In this document: piece after piece, positions 53,643-64,000 of the stretch
Position numbering within the stretch: the first letter of the stretch is position 1
Layout of the letters: the number at the start of each line of letters is the position of its first letter
DNA from: Calonectria ilicicola
Taxonomy: Eukaryota > Ascomycota > Sordariomycetes > Hypocreales > Nectriaceae
Direction of reading: 5' to 3'
Assembly (NCBI GenBank): GCA_020809705.1
Contig: CP085830.1
Span: 3,596,001-3,660,000 of the forward strand
Length of the DNA: 64,000 nucleotides
The notes under the pieces: model-generated
Seen by the model: the letters and a program-made list of their open reading frames with translations, nothing else
What the model was told of the DNA's origin: nothing
The model's database searches: none
Position numbers and translations under genes: made by a program

Positions 53643-56600
53643 CTATATTCTGTTTGATATATCAAGAGGTTCACTTCCGTTAACCCTCCCCACTGTCTCA
53701 TAACCTTTGGCCAGTATTTCAAGCGCTACACCCATTCGCGGAGTAATACCCCATATCCAAACCTGATCGCACACCTGTTAGTATATATTATACAGAATTC
53801 CATATAGACATCATGGTTAAAACTTGCTTACATCTTGCAGGAGCAGGCTCCAAGCCTTGGCAACTCCACTGGCAATGGAGACACTCTCACTCAAATCATA
53901 TTCGGCCTCCTCAAGTACATCTTTGATGAGGTTTAGTAGCTCCTGCTCTTGGCTGCTTGCAGGACTCCCATTCAGAGCATTGATCTCAATGGAATGAATC
54001 CACTTGGTGACTAGAAGAGCTGACAGCATGTCAACATAATGTTCCGAACGAATGAGTCACCATTAAAAAGAAAATTCCGAGGAGACCAAACCCAAAATGA
54101 TGACCAGGAATCTTTTATACGTACCACATTCCCATCCTGCGACGGCATGTTCCACGCTCCAGCGGAGTGCAGCAGTCTTCCGGACCAACATGTGCCCAAG
54201 CTTCACTGCTATTCTCATTCCCTCGAAGCATTTTGACACGGCGTCGAGTAGCTGCGGGCCGCCCCTCATTTCAGCGGTTATAAACGAGCTGACAGCGTCC
54301 TCCATCTCAGAAGGCTCCAGACTTATCAAACAAATACGGCTCGATAGGCTTATAGGTTTGAAAAGACGAACGTAAGCAATTCTCAAAATTGCCTGACTGT
54401 TAAACACTAAAGACGTCTCCTCGTCCCTTTCCGAATCCAGTGGTTTTACCTCGCTCCCAGCGCCCTTCAAGAAGATTGCGCATCTCTCCAACGTCCTCAT
54501 TGCACTTTCCAAAAGTGAGGAGCCTAAAGACTCGCAACTGTTGGGTGGGTATGAGGAAGATCCCCACGACATGGCGAGCTCTTGAGAAACCTGAGCCCTC
54601 TGCCACATTTGCACCACCACAGCATGCATCAATATGAGAGCTGAAAAGGCTGATACTTGATAATGCGCGGTACTGCTTTGATGCTGTCTCTCTTGCATAA
54701 TGTCTACCAGCACTTCCTTCATCGTATGACGACGTTGATTATGTTGTTGATTGAGGTTCCTAGTCCGTATTTCTCGCCATTCTGTTGAGGACCTGGCATT
54801 CCACATCACTTCGTCATCAAATGATTCGAATTCCAAATCTTGCATCGCATTGAATCCTGGGTTAACGTTGAAAAGAACCATAGAAAGGGTGCTCTCTATA
54901 AAGAGACCACCCATCAACCTCTTCCAAGACTCGAGCTCGATCCATTGCTTCCATCCAAAGCGACTGGGATGTGCATCGTTCCCTCCAACAGCACCTCTGG
55001 CCTTATTATAGACCTTTTTCGTAAATGTTAGTCACATTTTGCAAAGGTCTTCCCATAGTATTCATGAAAAGAGCCGAAAAGATATTGGAGCTCACCAAGG
55101 TGTAGAAACCATTCTCATGCATAGTCTTGAAGATAAGTTCCTTGTCGCCGCTCATGACAGCATAAAAGCTGAGCAACACTCGTGTTTGAACGTACCAGAG
55201 GCAGTATTCCTTGACTAAAACATGACCATCATGTTGTGACGGGCGAGCAATCTTCATAGGCAAGATTAGGACTCTACACCAAACGCTTACTTCTTTTTCG
55301 AATTCGGGGGTTTACTTACATTTCTTACAAGGTGCACCGCCAGATCATAAAACCTCCGTGCTCGACGGCGATCAAGGCGGTGAAGTGCACCAATGCTACA
55401 CATTGCCAATACTAGAGGGGTTGGTGTCGCCTTGAGATCAAGCGAGCGGAGGTGAACAATTGGGAAATGTCCTTGAAAGCTGGTCACATAAGTGGTCAAA
55501 AAGCCTTGGCAAATCTTTGCGGAAGGAATTTCAATGTTTATGTCGCTGATGGCCGCATTTCTCTGGAGATCAGATTTTATAAAGTCGTAGGCAGCATCAT
55601 CCAGAATAATTGGAGGAGGTGGCTGTCGTTTATCCTTCAACTCGGGGAGATCATGATTACTGTTAGATTTTGGTGTATTTGAACTACTCTTAGACCCGGT
55701 GGAAGTGCCAAGTTGTCTAAACATCTGTAATGCCGAATTTTCCAGGTTAGAGAAGTCTTGAATATCTTCCATTGACAATTCTGGAATCCTAAAGTCAGTC
55801 GCAGTATCGGACACTCCTTTAATGCTCTGGTTTTCGGTTTGTGTATTTGACATCGGAGGAAGTGCGAATGTGGAAACATCAATGTCAAAATTAGGCATTG
55901 ATGAAAACAAAAACTGAGATATATCTTGGTCCAAATTCTCCGAGGATTCTGTCTGGGCGGAATTGTTTTGGTTGCGCGTATCGTTGTCATTATAGATCGC
56001 TTCCGGAAGTGGCATATCAATATTCAATGCCATATTCATTGTCATATCAATATCTATTAAGTCGACAGGTCCGTCTCTAATCTGTTCATGAATAAGTGTG
56101 GTATTTGGAGCATCGAGCCCAGTTTCACGGCTGATCTGAGTTATTGAGGAATCAGAAGGCGGAGTTTGTGTCCGATTTTTGGTCAATGAAGAGACAGCAT
56201 ATTGATGGCGAGTGGTGGAAGTAGCCATCTCTGGGTCAGGGTATTGCATATCGTGGATGGTGGTGTTGTCGGGCATGTCATCCGTTGTCGCAAGAGGGAT
56301 AAGCAGTGAGTCACGCCGTCCATTAATGACTATTGAATCAGAGGACGATGAAGATGATGGTGAGAATGAGAAGGAGGCTTCTTTTGACTGGGGTAAACCC
56401 TTCCTACGCGGTAGCTCTGTCGTATTCTGGCCCTCCAACTCTACATCAGGCTCAGACACATCATCGGGCGGTGTATCCAAGGCAATGGGCCGTGCAGGCG
56501 TCGGGCAAACCACATTCACCTGCTCGGCACACGGTTCAGATGCCTGGTCTTGGTGCAAGAACTTTTGATGTACATCGGCATGCAGCGTCCGTTCGTGTCT

Positions 56601-56860
56601 CGTAACAAGATCTCTATTGAACGATTCAATTAACCAGGGCCCGGGCACACCAGCCAGTCCGGAACCTACTTTCTTGAATATGACTTGTGGCAGTAGCGAC
56701 AGACAAATGGCTTCTCCTGCGTGTGCGTACGTTCATGGCGGATGCAGTGCTCGCTGCGCTTGAAGGACTTGGCGCAGTACGCGCACTTGTACTGGCGGCG
56801 GGGACGTCCTCTGCGTTTGACAGTTGCAACAGTTACACAAGTATCCGCGGCCGACGACAT
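53643..56860 (-). CDS. C2H2 zinc-finger transcription factor with fungal_trans domain (cluster regulator candidate)
   Basis: Six exons in reverse order (56670-56860, 55320-56613, 55096-55251, 54125-55013, 53832-54019, 53643-53774) give 949 residues. The first ATG is 56860. Residues ~24-80 hold a basic arm (KRRGRPRRQ) and two tandem C2H2 fingers, [19 protein letters not shown] and [19 protein letters not shown]. The second is completed only by the first splice. A long Ser/Thr/Pro/Asn-rich acidic region (~90-400) may activate transcription. The C-terminal half is the fungal-specific regulator domain ([18 protein letters not shown], then [17 protein letters not shown], then [15 protein letters not shown]). 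The only regulator in region D, it probably binds the cluster promoters; C-rich CCCC/CTCC motifs fit a C2H2 protein. Confidence 0.9.
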
Positions 56861-57347
56861 GCAAGCGGCTTCATGAACGCTCAGGTCGTAAGACCATGCA
56901 AGGTTCCTAAAGTGCAAAGAAAAGAAACGTCGTCGAGGTGAAAATGCGGGGTGACGCTCTCGTACAGCAGATCAGATGTAGTAAGGAGCAAGTTACACAT
57001 TGAGCCCTGGTTTCGATGGGTCAGGTGAATAAATGCCGAGGGCTCCGCCTCTTCTACTACCCCGGAAAATTGATCTTGAACGCGCATGTTGCGGGGAAGA
57101 TTGCGGAGACAAAAAGCCGGGGTCTCCCTGAATTAATCCAGCTGAAAGCGCTACTGGTTGACAACTGACCACTAACTATGGCATTAGCTTTCTTCGTCAC
57201 CACTCCCGACTGGACTGAACCCAGTGGAACCGGGCCCTGAGCCGAGCCAACCGGCCGGTCGCCTCCGATCATCTTCACGGCTGAATTCAGTTTACAGAGA
57301 ACTAAACATTGCAGAAATAACACTCCAGGCCAATCCGAGCACCCCAG
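56861..57347. other. Spacer upstream of the C2H2 regulator
   Basis: It is less AT-rich than other cluster spacers. TACCCCGG at about 57058 is a near match to the cluster motif. No gene was seen. Confidence 0.5.
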
Positions 57348-58514
57348 TTATGGCCTTTTATGAGCCCGAATCCTTCCGAGGCATTCATCATCAAATAACG
57401 GGTGTAAAAGAGACATTAACACGCTATCAGATCCGTCTTTGATGAATTCCGCGTCGTGCGCCATAGCAATGTGCATCCCATAATCATCCACAGCCTGTCT
57501 CAGCTTCCCAATGGTATCTAACGCCGCATCCAGATCTTCATGAAGGCAGAAACGCGACCCATCCGGCATCTGCACACTCGCTATCTCGCGAGTGCCGCAG
57601 AATATGGCCCTGGAGGAGGTGCATGAGCCAGGGAAAGACAAGGGTACAAACAAGTGAAGGGGAAGGGTCTTGCTTACTTGGAATGACAACAATCACTGGC
57701 TAAGATCACATACTCTCCAGAATCTAGCCTTGCCACAGCGGCGAGGTTCCCTACCATATGTCCAGGTGCTTGAATGACCCAAAAGCTTCCATCGCCAAAA
57801 TAGTCTGTGGCCTGTTCAAAGGGGCCCCACGATTTCGTAGGTCCGCCAATTTCAGTGAACGGGTCTATGCACACACTGGTATCCCCAAAGAATCGAGAGT
57901 CCCATTGAACCATTGCTTGTACCTTGCCATCTTCTATGTGTCCAGGGGAACAGTGTGCACCGGTTCCTGGGCCGAAGACCACTTTTGCGTTGGGAAACTC
58001 GCCCTTGGAAGGGCGGCAGTGATCCCAGTGCGCATGGCTACCAACACGTATCCTTGGTTAGTACGCGATCCACACCACAAGGGACCCATCACTAGGCCAA
58101 CTTCACAAGGGTGTAAATACCTGAAAATAATTGTGTCGATGTCCTCAGCCTTCACCCCGATATCCTCAAGTTGTTTCACGAGAGAAATACGCGGTCCGAC
58201 GGGGTTACAACTTGTCCAATGGTAATCCAGAACAAAAGGGGTATATAAACTACGGTCCTGCTCACGAGATCAGCGATCCTCCTACTATTGTGTGAGTGAA
58301 ATGGCGGAGCACTGACATCGCTGATGCCTAGGTCCCATAATATTTTTCTGCCGGTGGTTTTGTTGTGTATATAGAAACACCAATCATACAAGTAGTAGGG
58401 CTTATTATGTCCATCTGCATGAAGCTTGGTATCTTCGGTGGTGGTAAAGCCGCCACCGTCAAGTAGCTTTACATGTACTGACCCGCTGGTCGTGGGAAGT
58501 GATTTAGCCGGCAT
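57348..58514 (-). CDS. Metallo-beta-lactamase-fold hydrolase (lactonase-like), copy 2
   Basis: Exons 58317-58514, 58121-58257, 57678-58037 and 57348-57609 (reverse order) give 318 residues. The modelled join of exons 1 and 2 gives DLGISD-DRSLYTPFVLDYHW, matching the family. The join of exons 2 and 3 creates the metal site SHAHWDHCRP. Further ligands are in APGHMVGNLA, LASDCCHSK and AMAHDAEF, so the active site is complete. The first donor is the weak GTCAGT. The N-terminal LLDGGGFTTTED block corresponds to LNGGTFTLPK of copy 1. The copies share fold, size and neighbourhood but not intron structure, so they are old paralogues, perhaps acting on successive or alternative lactones. No targeting signal is seen. 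Confidence 0.9.
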
Positions 58515-59620
58515 ATCGGAGCCTATGATAGAATAGATACTTCTAGTAAGCGTTTATAAAATATTATACACCTTTCTTGGATTTCTCTTGTCTTCCAATC
58601 TGGTATGAATACTTTGTTAGCCCAGCATTATTCCCCCGTGTATTCCAAGTACCCCGCGCACCCATTAATTACCCCACGCGTAACCAGTCTAGGGTAGCCA
58701 AACAGGACGATTGACCCCTTGCAAGGATTGCAAGGACCAATCTATAAGCGAGCCGACAATTTTTGTCTCTACCCAGCCACTCGATTTCTTTGACGGCTGG
58801 CCTTTCGAGGATAAGCTCACGGCAAATGTGGTTGGCTTATGTATTAATACTGATTTCTCAAATTTTGCGCATCTTATCACCAATAGTGTTCCTTACGTGT
58901 GATCCAAGGTCAGCGGAGGCGGACACCCGAATTAGTTTTCGGCGGTTAGTCTAATAATCGAATGAAAGGTATCAATCGAAAATCGTGCTTTCTAACAAGG
59001 CACAAGATCTTGTATCTGCGCAGCATCTAAGGCTGGCTTAATCCGCTGTTGTGCATGGCCAGCATCGCTTTTTTACCCCACATTGGCCTAACGTACCCCT
59101 CATGGCCCACACATGAAGCACATACCGATCGATGTGTGATACGTGCTAGGAAATCTAGCTCATGTTGGAGGAAGGGAAAAAATTTATGCCTTTTTGAATT
59201 TTTAAGTACACGACTATGGAGCAGCATATGAATATCGAATGGGGGTTGAGAACTGATGTCCTTTGACCTGACGGCTTGTCGCTGCTATTAGGCTAGAGCC
59301 TGGTCGACTCATCGTTTCATAAAGATCAAATAATTCGAGCGCCTATTGTAGGCGTAAAAGAAAAGTAGCCCTGCCAATTATTTTACCAAGGTGATTTGTT
59401 TTAAGTCTTTCAACTTGACTTGGCAATCACAAATTACTGGTTGGGCGATGCCTTGTGTCACTACCACATGAAAGCAATATCCTGTCTGTAATTTCTAACT
59501 TCTAAATTGCCCCGAATGATTCAGATTTCATCTGTGTGAGACTAGCTACTTCTTTATAATGTTATAATTTAAAATGAGAGCTGATTGCTCTGATTTCTCC
59601 CTGAAAGTGGCCTGCCCGTA
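58515..59620. promoter_or_regulatory. 1.1-kb spacer with three C-rich motifs
   Basis: It is upstream of lactonase copy 2. TACCCCGC 58650-58657, TACCCCAC 58670-58677 and TACCCCACAT 59074-59083 are present. Small open frames of about 60 codons on both strands have no support as genes. Confidence 0.5.
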
Positions 59621-61373
59621 CTAGGATCGCACCTCAACACCATCAACGCCGACCTTTCTGTCCCCAAGAAAATATCCATCCTTTTGGGCCTGTGCCCACT
59701 CGTCCTTGAGGGTGCGTAGCCGTTTTTCGCTGCGAGGTACGAATCGTGCTTTGAATGGCCGAGGAAGCGTGTTTATTCCTGGTTCATAGGCTGAATCCGA
59801 AGTATCGACGGGTATGAATTCGCCATTGGGCCCGATAGCTGGCTCTATCTTGAAAGCCCACAAAATTTTGGCCAAAGTGATGAACATGCTATTCTCCGCC
59901 AGGTGCATACCGGGACAAATCCTGCGCCCGGCGCCAAAGTCGAAATGATCGCGGGCTTCTGGGTCAGCCATTGCAGCATATACTCCTACTTTGTGCGGAT
60001 AGTCGAGGTACCGTCCGGGATCGAATTCTTCGGGATTGTTCCAGCGCTTTGAGTCAAAATGAAGTGTATACTGGCTCATACACACAACCGTATTTTTTGG
60101 AATGAGATAATCCTTGTAGACCACATCTGAGGTAGTGTAATGTGGGCTTCCAATGGTGGTCACTGGACGGATGCGAAGAACCTCCTTGCCCATGGCCCTG
60201 ATGTAGGGCAAATTTTCTTCGTCATTGTATGTTGGTGATCGAACATCCCCGACAATACGGGAGATTTCTTCATTTGCGCGGTCCTGGATATGAGGATTGG
60301 CCATCAGATATAGGACAGCACTATTCAAAGCAGACGATGTTGTCTCTGAGCCAGCCTCAATCATTGCTGCGATATTAAATAGTCTTGATGAGTAAATCTT
60401 CTATGCCCAGTTGGAATTAAATACTTACAACCAGCCACGAATGCGGCTTGAACCTCACTAATACCTTGTTTCTCAAATCCCGTCTCGACAAAATGTTTAA
60501 CGAAGCACTCAGGTGCTTTGCCATCTTTTATTTTAGCCAGGAGACCGTGCCAAAATTTGAACCATATTTTTTTCTGCCTCTCATATCGTTGTAGAGCACC
60601 TGGACGCCACCACTGGAGGAACGAAGGAATTTTGGCCAGTGGGGGGAAAAGATCGGCTATGTAAGCTCCAGGTTCAGACGCTTCGGAGAAGTCCGCCATC
60701 ACCTGATATATTGACTTCACTTCTTCACAATCCTATCATATCGTCAGATTTCTGGGATTCTCCGTCATATCACAACTTTACAGCCTACCCAAGTTGGTAC
60801 CCGAAGGCCGTAGGTGCTAGTAAGCACTACAGAGGTCGTATATCTACGGATATGCATGTAGAAACTTTCCTGGTCCTCGTTGGATGTTGCGATGTCGTAA
60901 ATGAGCTGCTTTGCTTCGAATTCTTGCCCCTCCTTGTACATACTCGAAGCCTTGGGGGTAAGTAATTTGTGTACGATAGCCCTCAACTTCCGCCACTCTG
61001 GACCATATGTGAGAAAGAGTAATCGATTGTTCCCCGAAACAAGCCCAGACGCCACTGGCTGGGGAGACCTGCCCGAGGTGATAGCCGACTGCTTGTCAAA
61101 GATTTCTCTGACCCCTTCAGGGCTGTTTATGAAGACCCAATTTTCGTAGCCAAGACGCACTTTGACGAGCTCGCCATATTGTTTGGCCCAACGCTGTATA
61201 GTGCGCTGAGGGGCCGAGCCCATCTGGTGTGCGTTTCCAATAATTGGTAGGCCCGGTGGACCGGGAGGCGACTTGAAGCCCTTCAGTACTGATGGCTTTT
61301 GGCTTTTTCTAAGAATTAGAGTAAAAACCAGGAGAAGGAGAGTAGAAAAATATATGTAATTATCTAAAGCCAT
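59621..61373 (-). CDS. Cytochrome P450, copy 2
   Basis: Exons 60789-61373, 60429-60732 and 59621-60366 (reverse order) give 544 residues from ATG 61373. The membrane anchor NYIYFSTLLLLVFTLIL is followed by a basic stop-transfer and the hinge SPPGPPGLPIIGN. The I-helix GSMIEAGSETTSSALNS is rebuilt by the second splice. The K-helix is GKEVLRIRP, and the haem loop FDFGAGRRICPGMHLAE has the Cys ligand. It has the same architecture as copy 1 at 45-47 kb (OrdA-like), but intron positions differ: copy 1 is interrupted in the haem loop and copy 2 is not. It is probably an ER monooxygenase. It shares a divergent motif-bearing promoter with the carboxylesterase at 61.8 kb, so the two are likely co-expressed. 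Confidence 0.92.
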
Positions 61374-61797
61374 TGTCAATTTGACTGGACGATACGAGAT
61401 GTGAGGGAGGATATTGTGGCGTTAGAGGAAATGACAAAACAAGATTCAATGCACTGAACCTGGATGTACGCATGATTAATATATATAGGGTTCGGCCTTA
61501 ATTGTTATTTTTAGTGTTTCATGATTGTGATCAAGAAGTCGTGTCTCCATCATGACTATTCTGTATACCCCACGAAAGCCACTTTGATTGACCCCGCAAG
61601 ACCAAAAACTGACCCCGCGAACTGCTGGGAACCCCCACGTTGACATCCAAACCCTCCGAAAAGGCTCAGGACATTCATAAAAAAGAGCACAACTCTAAAA
61701 GTTCTCCTGAGACAATAATTGTTTAGGCTGCTAAATATTCTAATCAAATCTCCTCGATTCGAACAAACGCAATCCTAATATTCATAAAACTTACAAA
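61374..61797. promoter_or_regulatory. Divergent P450/carboxylesterase promoter
   Basis: Three C-rich motif copies lie in 53 bp: TACCCCAC 61566-61573, GACCCCGC 61590-61597 and GACCCCGC 61611-61618. They lie midway between the two start codons. Confidence 0.55.
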
Positions 61798-63659
61798 ATG
61801 GTCATTTTTAACCACCCCAACTTGGGCCCAGTCACCGGGAACTCCGCAGAGGGCTGTAGTCAATTTTTGGGCATCAAATATGCAGCTCTGGAAAACAGAT
61901 TTTCTCCCCCAGAGGCCATCAAGTACGATGCATCTGGGGTTGATGCCACCAAATTTGGGTAAGAAACCGTCATTTTTACAACGCACATTAGACTTGAATA
62001 CGTCCTATCTTTGTTCATTTACTTATTTCTCTTGCTTTTCTTTTCTTTTCTTTTCTAAAAGAAAGGATCGTGTTAACAATTACAAAGACCTCAGGTTATT
62101 AGCCCGCCAAGTGGTGTAGATATCGAACTCAGTTTTATACAACAGCCGTTACCTAAACCTGACTTTCCAGGGATTAGTGATGTGGACGGGCTTACACTGA
62201 ACATTACTATTCCAGCATCTTCAGTTGAGGATCCCAGAAACCTCCCTGTCCTGATCTTTATTCACGGAGGCGGATACGCCATTGGCGGAAATTGGTGGCC
62301 ACAGTATGATTTTGCCAAGCTTGTCAAATTGGCAGCAGACAACGGGAAACCGTTCATCGGCATCGGAATCAACTATCGCCTTGGGGCACTTGGATTTCTA
62401 ACCAATCCTCGACTGAGAGCCTCTGGTTACAAACCTAACAATGGCTTGCGGGACCAGAGAGAGGCACTCCGGTGGATCCGACAACACATATCCGGCTTTG
62501 GTGGTGATTCTGAAAATGTGACCGTGTTAGGGGAGAGTGCTGGAGCAGGTAAGAACAACACAAAAAATGCTACACGATCGTGTAGATGGGTTCGATTTTC
62601 TAACCGTAATTTTCCCCACAGTTTCGGCTGGTTACCTGCTGCTTTCCGAAGAACCCTTGGCCAAGCGGTTAATCTGTTTGGGAGGGTGCCCACCCTTGCT
62701 AGGCGTTGTGCCAGTTGAAGTAGCTGATCAAATGGCTCACCCAGTCCTTGAACATTTGGGATTGGGCGATGTACCTGCTGCCAACCTCGTTAATAAACTG
62801 CTGGAAATTCCTGCAAGCGACTTTATCACAAAGATTCCTCCTGGTACACCGGCTATTCCAGTGGCAGATGGGGAGCTTATTCCTCGGGCCTTCTCATTCC
62901 AATCATTTGCACAGACAATGCGTGAGATGCCTGGGTCAAAATGGACTGAGAGTATTATGATGGGATATTCTAAGCTTGATGTGAGTCGTTACAGAACCGA
63001 GATATGACTGATTAGTTAGCGCTGATGATATATTTTAGGCAAGCATTATGGCCTACTCTGGCCTCATGCAGCGGAAGAAAGATATTGCAACAGCATTCAG
63101 AAAATGTTCAAGAAAAACTCTAAAGGACTTTCCAACAGCAATAGAAGCGATACTTGACCATTATTGCCTCTCCCAGGATGCGACCTCGTCAATTTCAGAT
63201 GAAGAGGCCTTAACAAACATTCTAAAGTTCATTAGTGATGTTGCCTTTTTCTTGCCAGCATATCAACTTGCATCCGAGTTTCCTAATACTGCCTTTCTGC
63301 TGTCCTTTAATCAAGGCAATCCTTGGGAGGGGCCTTTCAAGGGACAAGCTTCGCATATTCTGGACGTCGCATTCTTATTCCAGAACTATAATGATATGTT
63401 AGACGAGGGTAGCCGAGCTGGTGCTACCACTTTGGGTCTGGATATTGTTGCATTTGTCAATGGCGAGAAGCCTTGGGAGCCATTTAACAAAGGCTCACAT
63501 GGTATTGGTATATACGCAAATGGCCAGAGACAATATAGACAGTCAAGCCTGGAAGGAACTCACAATGGAGACTTTATTTTAAAATTAGCAAATGATACTA
63601 ATGGTCCTGGTATCGATAAGTTGGTGGAGGTTTTTACAAACTTTATGATGCTTAGTTAG
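61798..63659 (+). CDS. Type-B carboxylesterase, intracellular
   Basis: Exons 61798-61958, 62088-62548, 62622-62980 and 63039-63659 give 533 residues. There is no signal peptide, unlike the esterase at 38 kb. The landmarks are FLGIKYA, DGLTLNITIP, the oxyanion loop IFIHGGGYAIGG, NYRLGALGFL, FGGDSENVTVLGESAGA with the Ser nucleophile, and GQASHILDVAFLFQNYN with the catalytic His. The triad thus looks complete. It hydrolyses carboxylic esters; the natural substrate is unknown. The first intron (129 nt) contains a pyrimidine-rich TTTTC run. Its acceptor at 62087 was chosen because KFGPQVISPPSG then reads through. The nucleophile motif is followed immediately by an intron, as in the paralogue. It is the right-most gene of the cluster visible here. 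Confidence 0.9.
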
Positions 63660-64000
63660 AGATCCACGATGATAGTATATAGCACAATTCAATAGCATTT
63701 ATCACATTCCAAAAAGACAAAAAGGAAGAGAAAAATATCATTTTTGACATAAGATGATAGGAATCCCCCAAAGTAGATGTTCGCGCAACTCTTTATAACG
63801 CATTTTCCAGAGCATTGCCCATTTCTCGCAAAGCCACGACAACGAAGCCTTGAGAATTGTTAATAGAGGTTCAATCATCATTCCACGCTTTACATTATGC
63901 ATTAGTTGGTAATTACGGGACTTATAGACTTCTGTAGATTTTGCAATATATTGAATGTATCAGCTAACTTATTCTATAAACTTCTTCAATCATTCATCCC
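63660..64000. other. Terminal spacer
   Basis: AT-rich DNA after the last esterase gene. No gene is recognisable before the window ends, so the right border of the cluster is not defined. Confidence 0.6.

Noticed and set aside
58689..59231. Several 60-66 codon open frames in the spacer
   Set aside because: Overlapping on both strands, AT-rich, no start context or family motif.
35828..63659. Secondary-metabolite biosynthesis cluster
   Set aside because: No polyketide, peptide, terpene, isocyanide or dimethylallyltryptophan backbone enzyme is visible; the enzymes fit degradation or tailoring. A backbone gene outside the window cannot be excluded.

Overview
This window is nuclear DNA of a filamentous ascomycete (Pezizomycotina). 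The genes are compact, with 47-90 bp GT-AG introns and CTAAC-type branch points. The families are typical of that group: fungal Zn2Cys6 and C2H2 regulators, a HET-domain protein, 2EXR and BAS2-like secreted proteins, and many MFS transporters. A secreted GH3 glucosidase, a pectinase and a BAS2-like protein suggest a plant-associated fungus, perhaps Sordariomycetes. That placement is inference.

Region A (1-14 kb). The end of an MFS transporter is followed by a secreted GH3 beta-glucosidase and a gene-poor 3-kb spacer. Then comes a group on one strand: a monocarboxylate-type MFS, an allantoate-permease-type MFS, a Zn2Cys6 regulator and a phytanoyl-CoA-type dioxygenase. This looks like a small uptake and catabolism locus with its own regulator.

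Region B (14-28.6 kb). This holds a mitochondrial helical protein and an intron-bearing tRNA-Glu(UUC) with a decayed partial copy nearby. Next are a one-chain pectin methylesterase-pectate lyase, a secreted protein with two BAS2-like repeats, a C2H2 protein, a three-exon 105-residue gene, a 2EXR protein, and the purine enzyme GAR transformylase with a 10-nt microexon and a GC-AG intron.

Region C (28.6-35.6 kb). A lineage-specific coiled-coil gene is embedded in ATTT-type tracts. Three diverged tandem repeats of about 200 bp and a perfect (TTTA)65 microsatellite follow, then a HET-domain gene and a DyP-type peroxidase.

Region D (about 35.8-63.7 kb). This is a dense enzyme cluster without any polyketide, peptide or terpene backbone gene. 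It contains an alpha/beta hydrolase with a probable twin intron, two type-B carboxylesterases (one apparently lacking its catalytic His), a second alpha/beta hydrolase, two 3-hydroxyisobutyrate-dehydrogenase-like enzymes, an SDR, two P450s, an FAD monooxygenase, a carboxymuconolactone-decarboxylase-like protein, two metallo-beta-lactamase-fold hydrolases and a C2H2 regulator. Four enzyme classes occur as pairs. Two short motifs (CYCCACAT and TACCCCRC) recur in the spacers between these genes. The simplest reading is a catabolic or detoxification cluster for an ester- or lactone-containing, possibly aromatic, compound: esterases and lactonases open it, P450s and the FAD enzyme oxidise it, and dehydrogenases and the decarboxylase-like protein process the fragments. 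The substrate is unknown.

Splice models were built by eye from reading frame, splice sites and family conservation. All multi-exon models given here keep an open frame with a length divisible by three.
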